This document shows positions 1 to 7,287 of a stretch of DNA of 64,000 nucleotides, piece by piece. Within the stretch, counting starts at the first letter, position 1. Every line of letters begins with the position of its first letter. A program made the position numbers and the translations under genes. A model generated the notes under the pieces. It ran no database searches. It saw only the letters and a list, made by a program, of their open reading frames with translations, and was not told the DNA's origin. The stretch comes from JBFLXB01 sp964570625 (GTDB lineage Bacteria > Nitrospirota > Nitrospiria > 2-01-FULL-66-17): assembly GCA_964570625.1 (NCBI GenBank), contig CAZMYW010000012.1, positions 35,688-99,687 on the forward strand. The letters run 5' to 3'.

Positions 1-6
1 AAGCAA

Positions 7-41
7 CCGCAGCCATCGCAGGGGGCGCTGCGGTTTTTTTT
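7..41 (+). terminator. Rho-independent terminator at the window edge
   Basis: A 7-bp GC stem (7-13 with 27-33) is followed by eight T residues on the plus strand. It probably ends a plus-strand gene lying outside the window and separates it from the cold-shock gene. Confidence 0.75.
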
Positions 42-115
42 CGCCTCGCAACACGTCTCCGCTCGATGCCCACAGGTTAAGTCCTGAATCTGATCTGAAG
101 GGAGGTGAGTTCAAG

Positions 116-316
116 ATGGCAAAAGGCAAAGTGAAGTGGTTCAACGGCAGCAAGGGGTATGGTTTCATCACCCAAGACGAAGGGAAGGACGTCTTCGTGC
201 ACTTTTCCGCCATTCAAGGCGACGGATTCAAGTCTCTGGACGAAGGTCAAGAGGTCGAATTTGAGGTCGTGAATGGGCCGAAAGGGCTCCAAGCAGCGAA
301 TGTGGTCAAGGTCTAA
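116..316 (+). CDS. csp: Cold-shock domain protein
   Basis: A 66-residue single cold-shock domain protein, the usual CspA length. It has the RNP1 motif KGYGFI and the RNP2 motif VFVHFSAI, which bind single-stranded RNA or DNA. These proteins act in the cytoplasm as RNA chaperones. The ATG at 116 follows a strong ribosome site (GGGAGGTGAG at 100-109), and the gene is framed by terminators at 7-41 and 334-369, so it is probably monocistronic. A close paralogue lies at 32335-32547. Whether it is truly cold-induced cannot be told from the sequence. Confidence 0.95.
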   Translation: MAKGKVKWFNGSKGYGFITQDEGKDVFVHFSAIQGDGFKSLDEGQEVEFEVVNGPKGLQAANVVKV

Positions 317-333
317 CCACCGCGCATGATCGA

Positions 334-369
334 ACGGCCCGGGGGCACTCCCCCGGGCCGTTTTTTATT
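334..369 (+). terminator. Rho-independent terminator after the cold-shock gene
   Basis: A 12-bp, almost all G/C stem with a four-base loop (334-361) is followed by a T-rich tail. It lies 18 bases after the stop codon and is one of the clearest terminators in the window. Confidence 0.92.
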
Positions 370-415
370 TGTGACGGGCTGATCAGACGGGCGCTCTGCG
401 TGGTAGGCTTCGCCC

Positions 416-1027
416 GTGCGCGTGTTGGCTGTCGACGTTGTCCTGCTCCCACCCGACGAAATCATCGACGCCGCCGTCGCGCTGAATTGCGTCCTTTCAG
501 GTGTTGCCGCCCAACCCATTGCGCTCAGTTCCACCGGCTGCCTCCCGCATGTTTCGCTGGCCATGGGCTGTATCTCGGAACGCGACGTGCCTGCTGTCGT
601 GAAAACGTTGGAGTCAATCGCAACGGTACATGCTGCGATCGACCTGACCTTTACCGGGATGAGCGTACGGCCCTCACAAACTGGCGGCACGGTGACGAGT
701 CTGGAGATCGCTCGCGCCCCCGCGCTGCAGGCGCTGCACGAAGCCGTCATGCGCGCGACGACGCCGCTGTTCACCCACGACGCGACTCCCGAAATGTTCG
801 TCGGCCCAGAGCCAGTAACAGAGAGCACAGTGGGTTGGGTGAACGACTACCCGGCCGCTGCAAGTTTCGAACGGTTCTGGCCCCACGTCACGCTGGGAAT
901 GGGGACACTACCGGAAGGCCTTCCGCTCCCGACACGCAGTCGGGCATCTCGCCTGGCGCTCTGCCACCTCGGGTCGCACTGCACCTGTCGGAGGATTCTG
1001 CTCGAAACCGCTCTTCAGGACCGCTAG
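416..1027 (+). CDS. 2'-5' RNA ligase / 2H phosphoesterase superfamily protein
   Basis: A 203-residue protein with two H-x-(S/T) motifs, PHVSLAMG near residue 43 and PHVTLGMG near residue 160, the paired signature of the 2H phosphoesterase fold (LigT/ThpR-like). Family members act on 2',3'-cyclic phosphates or 2'-5' linkages in RNA; the substrate here is unknown. The GTG at 416 has no ribosome site. A TAGGCT hexamer at 404-409 would put transcription start on the GTG, but no good -35 box is visible. It converges with the PII-like gene. The C-terminal 40 residues are Arg/Cys-rich and less typical, so the 3' end may be less conserved. Confidence 0.7.
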   Translation: MRVLAVDVVLLPPDEIIDAAVALNCVLSGVAAQPIALSSTGCLPHVSLAMGCISERDVPAVVKTLESIATVHAAIDLTFTGMSVRPSQTGGTVTSLEIARAPALQALHEAVMRATTPLFTHDATPEMFVGPEPVTESTVGWVNDYPAAASFERFWPHVTLGMGTLPEGLPLPTRSRASRLALCHLGSHCTCRRILLETALQDR

Positions 1028-1088
1028 CGGGTCGGACACCGCCCGGTACACACTCCCGAAAAACGGACGCAACCATTGCCGAAAGCGG

Positions 1089-1430
1089 TCATTGCTTATC
1101 GGATGGCCCGGAGAAGTATTCGGCGCGGCTCACGGCGACGTCGGAGACGAACATGACTCCGGTATAGCGGTCGAAGATCGGCTTCAAGCCGGCCAGGATC
1201 GGCTCCACCTTCTCGTGTGGAACGACGGTCACCAGCATCACCAGGCTGTCCATGTCATTGAACATGGGATGGGCGGTATGAAAGCCGTGATGCCCTTTTC
1301 CCGAAATGTTGTGGAAGATCGTGTAACCGGTGGCCTTGATGCTATCCAGTAAGTCGATCGCAAATTTCACGTGTTCGCCCTGGATGATGATCCTGATCTC
1401 CTTCATGGGATGAAGAGTGAGGCCGGTCAT
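1089..1430 (-). CDS. PII-like protein of the DabA/DabB carbon-uptake locus
   Basis: A 113-residue small alpha/beta protein starting with MTGLTLHPMKEIRIII and containing a GKGHHGF loop and a LVTVVPHEKVEPIL strand/helix, in the manner of PII-like trimeric sensors encoded beside DUF2309/NuoL carbon transporters. Its likely role is nucleotide- or bicarbonate-dependent control of the transporter; this is inferred from family and context. The ATG at 1430 is preferred over an upstream frame opening at 1481 because AGGAGGAA stands directly before it. It begins 17 bases after the dabA stop and is the last gene of the operon. Confidence 0.75.
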   Translation of the reverse strand: MTGLTLHPMKEIRIIIQGEHVKFAIDLLDSIKATGYTIFHNISGKGHHGFHTAHPMFNDMDSLVMLVTVVPHEKVEPILAGLKPIFDRYTGVMFVSDVAVSRAEYFSGPSDKQ

Positions 1431-1446
1431 GAGATGTTCCTCCTGA

Positions 1447-4400
1447 TCACAACGTGTTGGTTTGACGCGATGGGCCGTCATTGCTCACCGGTGTCCATCC
1501 CTGCTTCGGAACATAGTAAAAGAAATTGTTCTCGTCCGGGTCAAGCGCCGCGAGACGTACCCACTCGTTGTCGTAAAGATGCCGAAGGATACGGTGACGC
1601 TGGATGATCCGGAGTATCCGTTCCCGGGGCGCCTCGATCAGGGTGAACAGGCGCATGGGCTCGTGATACGGCCGAGGTCCGTCCATGACGGTCTGCCAGG
1701 CCAGCCCGGTGCGGAGGTCGCTCTGGGGTCCGGACATGATCCCGAACCGGCCCACCACGTTGTGGTAGATCTTGCTTCCGCTTCCGTAGACCTCCGTGTC
1801 CACCGTCGAGAAATAGTGCTCCATGTTGATCCATTGGCCGACGACCTGCGGCCCGGTCATCACGATCTCCAGCAGCTGGCCGGTCGCATCTCCCCGATAA
1901 TCGTATGAATGGAGAAAGGCCCGTCCCCCAAGATCACTCCCCTCGGTCAACTCGCGACGCCCGATGATGAACGCCGCGTTGCCCGACAGTCCCCATTCCG
2001 GGCGGACCTGGCTCCAATCGCCGCTTCGCCGGCGCGTCTCCCGCGCCGCCTTCGTGAGCGACAGAGAAGAAGAGATCTCGGGGAATCGACCGCATCGTTC
2101 CTGACTGTTCCGCCGGCCAGCCTTTTCCAGGTCGCGGCTCAAGCGCTGCAAGTCGTTGGCATGGGTATGCGGGATATCTTCCAGATCAAAGAGCTCGACG
2201 GTGTCCGTCGTGGTGTCGTGTTGGCCGGCAATAAAATACGTGTCCTGGGGAATGATGAGGCCGTTTTTCGCGAGCGCCTCGCGCACCTGCGGCTTGTTGG
2301 CCATGACCGCCAAGACCCGCGCATTCGGTTTGCCCGTGTTGCCGCCGCAGGCGCCGCAGTCGAGCGCCGCTTCGAACGGATTGTTGTCCGACGTGCTGCC
2401 GTGGCCGCAGAACAGGACCAGGCGGGCGAAATTTCCGGTCAGCCCCATCATCCGGAGCGCGGTCTCCACCGTGAAGGCCTGTTCGGTGGGGGTGAAGCCC
2501 ATGCGGGTGATGCGCTCCATGCGCGCAAAGGCGCCGCCCTGGCTGATCCGATACTGCGTACGCAGTGCATCGATAAAGGCCGCCTCTTCATCGGATGAGA
2601 GCGACCCCTTCGGAGCGTGCTGACCGGTGTGGCTCTCGTTCAGTGCCTGTTTGCGCAGAAACTCCAGCCGCTCAAGCGACAGATTCAGATCGCGGTCGGC
2701 GAACCGTTCCTGCAGGGCTTGGCGGATGACCCCGCGTTGCTCGGCAGCCAGCATCTCGGTCACCTCTTCCCGCGACAGCTTGTCCACGGTCAGGCTGGTG
2801 GAGACCGGCGGCACAAAGATACGCCGCAGCCGGGCGGCCCACTTGTGGTACCAGCCGGCGAAGACCGTCTTGCCGATCAGCGGCAGGCTATAGAACCAGC
2901 CGAGGGACTCCACCATGACATAGGGCGTCACGACATTTTCCTTGAGATCATGCAAGAGCGCATGACCCGCGTGGAGCAGCTTGGTTCCGGCGCGGTGCCT
3001 GGACAGCAACTGGCTCTGATAGGGTCTGGGCACTTCGCGCACCGAATTCTTGGCCTTCATGATCACCGGAAACTGATCGGTATCGTGATGACTACCCATG
3101 GCCTGATACCGGATGAAGACGATGAAAAATCCGGCAAAGCCGAACGTGTCGTAGTCGCCGACGGCTTCGAGATGTCGCCGGAACGATTCGGAGCGTACGT
3201 CGATGCAAAAGACCGCCTGTGATTGTGGGCGGACGGGCGTCGCCGAGTGCGACTGAGACAGATTGGGCCTTAGCTTCTCGAGAAGCTGTTCCTGATAACC
3301 GGTTTCAAACGCCTTGAGCCACACCGGCCCATGGTCCAACTCCGGGAAGCTATCCAGCCACTCCAACAACGTGTTGAGTGTCTTCGGTACCGTGTCCATC
3401 AGCACCGAGGGGGCGACCTCCAAAGCGTTCGCAAGGGCCACGAGCCGCCAGGCTGATGATCGCCTGTGGGGGCCGGTGCGGTTCGCGTTCGGCGAATCCT
3501 TTGATGCCGCCACGCCCCGGATCGCTTGGACGTTCCCATCGATTCCGAGTTCCCCCCGGCAGGCCTGCTGCACCAGCTCGCGCTCGTACCAGAGGCGCAC
3601 GGCAAGATACTGGACCAGGTCGATCGGATAGACCTGTTGCCACTCGTAGTCGGTTTGATCAGCGCGCCATTTGATGAAGCCCGCCCAGCCTGGCATCGCC
3701 GCTAAATGCAACGAGAGATAGCCCTGCCACGCCTCGGACGGGATGCCGAGCACGGCAAGGTGTTCGAGCAATGCGTCCTCCGGATGGGCCGGCAGGCGAC
3801 CAAGTTTCCGGCCACTTTGGGCGATGGCGCAGGGCGACCATTCCAGGCTAGCGAGCAACCTCCATGCGGAGAAAAAGCCCATTTCCCGGGCGGGCATCGA
3901 CCAGGCGGCATGTTCTTCGTCCAAAAAGGCTTCGCACCATTTGATCATTTCCCGGTTGATCTGCTCGGTGAGCTGCGTGCCCAGCGTGCGATCGCACCAG
4001 GCCGCCAGGGTCACGGAGCGGCCGGGCGCAGACTGCTCTTCATCCACACGCGCCTCCAGGTGGGCCGGCGTGAGCTCACGGGCGACGTGGTCCGCGAGCG
4101 TGTGGATGACCGTGCGATCCGCCCGGCGGGCGATCATGGCGTCGAGGACATCGTCAGGAGGCGCTGAAATCCCCTGAAGCAAATGGGCTCGGAGAACGTC
4201 AAAGTGAGTAATTTTCTGATCGCCCAGCGTGACCTGCTTGTCATGCGCTCGCGGCTTCAACTCAGCGTCGATTTGTCGGGGCAGAATCCGGCCCGAGCGG
4301 ACATAGTCGCGAAACACCTCGTTCGGCAGATAACTTGTCCCTCCGAGTAACTGTTGGGCCCGTTGCGCGGCCTCCTCGAAATGGAGTTCTTCGAGTCCGT

Positions 4401-4533
4401 GCAGCGGATTGTGATGGATGAACGTGCGCATGGGCCAGTACTGAGCGATGATCTCGCTCGAGAGCAGAATCAGCGCCCGAAGCTCCATCCGCTGGGTGTC
4501 GTGATAGGGTACGTTCTTGTCTACTGGTTCCAT
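1447..4533 (-). CDS. dabA: DabA-type inorganic carbon transporter subunit (DUF2309)
   Basis: A 1028-residue protein of the UPF0753/DUF2309 (DabA) family. DabA is the zinc-bearing, carbonic-anhydrase-like subunit that works with the membrane protein DabB in energy-coupled CO2/bicarbonate accumulation. The metal-site residues are visible: Cys443 and Asp445 in VFCIDVRSE, His711 in FCGHGS, and Cys726 in ALDCGACGG; the 15-residue His-Cys spacing is as in characterised DabA. The ATG at 4533 is chosen because MEPVDKNVPYHDTQRMEL matches the start of the dabA remnant at 7287; the frame is open further upstream, but that part reads as a shadow of dabB1. It overlaps dabB1 by 13 bases, suggesting coupled translation. 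Confidence 0.92.
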   Translation of the reverse strand: MEPVDKNVPYHDTQRMELRALILLSSEIIAQYWPMRTFIHHNPLHGLEELHFEEAAQRAQQLLGGTSYLPNEVFRDYVRSGRILPRQIDAELKPRAHDKQVTLGDQKITHFDVLRAHLLQGISAPPDDVLDAMIARRADRTVIHTLADHVARELTPAHLEARVDEEQSAPGRSVTLAAWCDRTLGTQLTEQINREMIKWCEAFLDEEHAAWSMPAREMGFFSAWRLLASLEWSPCAIAQSGRKLGRLPAHPEDALLEHLAVLGIPSEAWQGYLSLHLAAMPGWAGFIKWRADQTDYEWQQVYPIDLVQYLAVRLWYERELVQQACRGELGIDGNVQAIRGVAASKDSPNANRTGPHRRSSAWRLVALANALEVAPSVLMDTVPKTLNTLLEWLDSFPELDHGPVWLKAFETGYQEQLLEKLRPNLSQSHSATPVRPQSQAVFCIDVRSESFRRHLEAVGDYDTFGFAGFFIVFIRYQAMGSHHDTDQFPVIMKAKNSVREVPRPYQSQLLSRHRAGTKLLHAGHALLHDLKENVVTPYVMVESLGWFYSLPLIGKTVFAGWYHKWAARLRRIFVPPVSTSLTVDKLSREEVTEMLAAEQRGVIRQALQERFADRDLNLSLERLEFLRKQALNESHTGQHAPKGSLSSDEEAAFIDALRTQYRISQGGAFARMERITRMGFTPTEQAFTVETALRMMGLTGNFARLVLFCGHGSTSDNNPFEAALDCGACGGNTGKPNARVLAVMANKPQVREALAKNGLIIPQDTYFIAGQHDTTTDTVELFDLEDIPHTHANDLQRLSRDLEKAGRRNSQERCGRFPEISSSLSLTKAARETRRRSGDWSQVRPEWGLSGNAAFIIGRRELTEGSDLGGRAFLHSYDYRGDATGQLLEIVMTGPQVVGQWINMEHYFSTVDTEVYGSGSKIYHNVVGRFGIMSGPQSDLRTGLAWQTVMDGPRPYHEPMRLFTLIEAPRERILRIIQRHRILRHLYDNEWVRLAALDPDENNFFYYVPKQGWTPVSNDGPSRQTNTL

Positions 4534-7136
4534 CGGGGGGTCCAAGCCGTCAGTGTGTTGGTTTCGACTACCTCGACAAGTTCGTGGGGCGCGACGCCAA
4601 GGGCCAGCAGGAGCACCAGCACGATCAGCAGGGGAGCGACTTCGACGGGCCTCAGATCCTCGTACGGAAGATCCTGACGGTGCGGGCCGAAGAGGAGCCG
4701 CTGCATCAGCCTGTACAGATACCATGACGCCGTAAACCAGGCGAGCAAGATGATCGTCAGTCCCACCGAGCTGCCGATTGACGCGGTGATCGACGGATCG
4801 AGCAGCATGGCGAGGTAACCGGAAAAAAGGCCGAACGGCGGCAGCCCGACAGCCGCCATCACCAGCAGGGCCAGCAGCGTGGCGAAGCGCGGCATGGGCC
4901 GCGCTAACCCACCGATCCTATCGAGGGTGAGATCGCCATACCGCGCTCTGACCGCATGCCAGGCGAGGAGCAGACCGCCGGTGACCAGCGCCACCGCACT
5001 GGCGTAAATCGTTGCCTGGGGCGTCACGCTCCCGGCGACGGCCAGATACCACCAGAGAATGGAATAGAAAACGAGACCACCGTAGGCCAGCACACGCGTC
5101 ACCCGGACCTGCGCGAGCGCTTTGATCGATCCATACAGGGCACCGAATAAGGCTAGTAGCCTCACGCCGTTGAGCAGCTCTGCGGGTAGCCCGGGCAGCA
5201 AACCCGCCAGCCCATACAGCCCCGCCATCGGTAGCAGGAGGGCCAGACTGACGGATGCATATCCCGGCATCCGGGTCAGGGCCAGCACATAGAGCCCATG
5301 CAGCGGAAAGAGCGGGAGCGTGAGGGCGACCAGACAGAACAGCGCGATGTGTTCCAGCGGGAGCTCTCCCATGTGAGCCACCGCCGGTGCCATCGCAATG
5401 ACCAGGGCGATCAGCGCGGCGACAGGCAGGAAAAGCCGACTCCGATCCAACCGATGGATGACGCGTCTGAAGCCCTGGCCGAACCTGAGCGCGAGACCAT
5501 CCAGGTACAGACGGTTCATGAAAAAGAGATAGCCATGGGTCTGTATCGTGCTGATCCATGCAGGCAGATGAAGCGATCGGCCATGGCTCTTCGCGTAGAT
5601 CAAGACCCAACCCATGGTGACGAAGAGCGCCGTAGCCGCGATCAGAGAATCGAACAGGCCGCCCGGCAGGGCGGCAGCCTGGAAGTAGGCGGTCACCACG
5701 CCCGGCTCCGGATAGAGGAAGTGGGTGAATCGCTCGGCCGCGAACAGATACGTGAACATCACCAGCACCAGCGTGCAGAGCATGATGCCCGCTACTTTCC
5801 AGGAGCCGACCGCCCGCAGACGATAGAGCGTCAGGATCGCCTGCGAGGAGGTGACCCACCCGAAGAACAGGAAGATGACCACGCCCTGTGAGTCTCTCAA
5901 GGGGATCTGCAAGACGCCGTGGGCAGCCAACAAAATGATTAAGGGGAGAAGGAGCGAGGTGATGAATCCGGTCGCCCAAGTCAGGGACGAGAAGTCGGTC
6001 TGCGCCACCGCATCGGTTTTATGCGGCAGTCTCGGTTCTTGGCGTGCGAGATGAATCACATTCCCACAGTTCAGGAAGATCGTGGCTTTGAAGAGACCGT
6101 GTGCAATGAGATGGAAGACCGCCAGGGCAAAGGCCCCCAGCCCGCACTCCATGATCATGTAACCCATTTGTCCGATGGTGGAGTAGCCCAGTGTTTTTTT
6201 GATATCGTTCTGGGTCAGCATCATGGAGGCGCCCAGCAGCGCCGTCAAAAGGCCGACGGCAAAGACCACATGGAGGGTCGTCGGACTGAGGCCGTAGAGC
6301 GGAGCGAGACGACTCAAGAGGAAACCGCCGGAATTGATGATGCCCGCATGGAGCAGGGCGTGGATCGTCGTCGGGGCGTAGAGCGAATCAGGCAGCCACG
6401 TGTGAAGCGGAACCTGGGCCGACTTGCTCATCGCACCGATGAAGATCAGCAGCGTGACGGCGGTAGCGCCGCTGATCTCGAGCCCGCTGCCCGGCCAGAG
6501 GAGCGAAAAGGTCGTGTGATCCGCCGCAGCCCGGAGAAAGAGCTGCGAGAAATCCAGCGTTCCGTATAGGTTATAGGCCAGGACGATACCCGAGAGAAAG
6601 GTGACATCTCCGACCCGCAGCATGATAAACGTTCGGAACGCGCCCTGGGAGGTCGGGGAATGCGCATAGTTGTAGGCTAGGAGGGAGAGCACCCAACCCA
6701 GGAGTTGCCAGAACAAAAAGAGCATCACCAGATTCGCGCTGGAGACCATGCAGAGCAGCGTCGAGATCTGAATGGCCAACAGAGTCTGGTACCGGGCGCG
6801 CCCACGTTCCTGTTGCATGTAACGGATGGAATAGAAATACAACAGCGCGCCGATCCCGGCGATCAGCACCATCATCACGGCCGCCAGTCGGTCGATGGCT
6901 AGCTCGAACGAAGGGAGGAAGCTCCACGGCGAGGGGAAGAGGAAGAGGCGGATCGCAGTGTGGTCCGCCGCGGCGACCTGGTAGAGGACCAGCACGGCGC
7001 ACCCGAAGGCTACCGTATGCGCAAGCGCGCCGATCCGGTAGTTCTTCTCGCTGATCAGACCGCCCGGCAAGGCGGTCAGCAGGGCCGCGGCGAGCGGCGC
7101 CACGGGGATCAACAACGGGTAGTAGTGAAGCAACAC
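4521..7136 (-). CDS. dabB: DabB-type proton-channel subunit (NuoL/MrpA-like), copy 1
   Basis: About 871 residues, strongly hydrophobic. The first ~500 residues are a NuoL/MrpA-type antiporter module with the hallmark stretches MSKSAQVPLHTWLPDS and LLHAGIINSGGFLL. The last ~300 residues hold a second, partial NuoM/N-like module (GLARPMPRFATLLALL, GLPPFGLFSGYL). DabB partners DabA and supplies ion-motive force for carbon uptake. It is longer than single-module DabB proteins. The start is uncertain: GTG 7136 lies directly after the remnant's TAA and aligns with the N terminus of copy 2, but no ribosome site is seen, so initiation may depend on translation of the remnant. Confidence 0.85.
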   Translation of the reverse strand: MLLHYYPLLIPVAPLAAALLTALPGGLISEKNYRIGALAHTVAFGCAVLVLYQVAAADHTAIRLFLFPSPWSFLPSFELAIDRLAAVMMVLIAGIGALLYFYSIRYMQQERGRARYQTLLAIQISTLLCMVSSANLVMLFLFWQLLGWVLSLLAYNYAHSPTSQGAFRTFIMLRVGDVTFLSGIVLAYNLYGTLDFSQLFLRAAADHTTFSLLWPGSGLEISGATAVTLLIFIGAMSKSAQVPLHTWLPDSLYAPTTIHALLHAGIINSGGFLLSRLAPLYGLSPTTLHVVFAVGLLTALLGASMMLTQNDIKKTLGYSTIGQMGYMIMECGLGAFALAVFHLIAHGLFKATIFLNCGNVIHLARQEPRLPHKTDAVAQTDFSSLTWATGFITSLLLPLIILLAAHGVLQIPLRDSQGVVIFLFFGWVTSSQAILTLYRLRAVGSWKVAGIMLCTLVLVMFTYLFAAERFTHFLYPEPGVVTAYFQAAALPGGLFDSLIAATALFVTMGWVLIYAKSHGRSLHLPAWISTIQTHGYLFFMNRLYLDGLALRFGQGFRRVIHRLDRSRLFLPVAALIALVIAMAPAVAHMGELPLEHIALFCLVALTLPLFPLHGLYVLALTRMPGYASVSLALLLPMAGLYGLAGLLPGLPAELLNGVRLLALFGALYGSIKALAQVRVTRVLAYGGLVFYSILWWYLAVAGSVTPQATIYASAVALVTGGLLLAWHAVRARYGDLTLDRIGGLARPMPRFATLLALLVMAAVGLPPFGLFSGYLAMLLDPSITASIGSSVGLTIILLAWFTASWYLYRLMQRLLFGPHRQDLPYEDLRPVEVAPLLIVLVLLLALGVAPHELVEVVETNTLTAWTPRWNQ

Positions 7137-7137
7137 C

Positions 7138-7287
7138 TTAACCGATCGTCCCCGGCCTGAAGCCCGCCCAGCCGGGCATGGCTGCGAAATGCATCCGGCC
7201 CGAGCGGACATAGGCGCGAAACACCTCGTTCGCAAGCTCCATGCGCTGCGTGTCGGTGTAGAGCGCGCCGTTGGTTGCTGGTTCCAT
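7138..7287 (-). pseudogene. dabA remnant, 49 codons, two in-frame deletions
   Basis: This short frame starts with an ATG overlapping the dabB2 stop (TGATG) and ends with TAA next to the dabB1 start. Its 49 residues are three pieces of DabA joined in frame: MEPATNGALYTDTQRMEL (like DabA 1-18), NEVFRAYVRSGR (like 71-82) and MHFAAMPGWAGF (like 275-286), followed by RPGTIG. No metal-site residue remains, so it cannot be a working DabA. The kept frame, start overlap and stop suggest it may still pass ribosomes from dabB2 to dabB1. That role is inferred. Confidence 0.85.

Noticed and set aside
4534..4725. N-terminal extension of dabA
   Set aside because: The added residues are a Pro/Arg/Ser-rich alternate frame of dabB1, and the remnant dabA copy shows the true start at MEP. 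The same logic rejects extensions of dop above 54390 and of the SBBP/Kelch gene above 19526.
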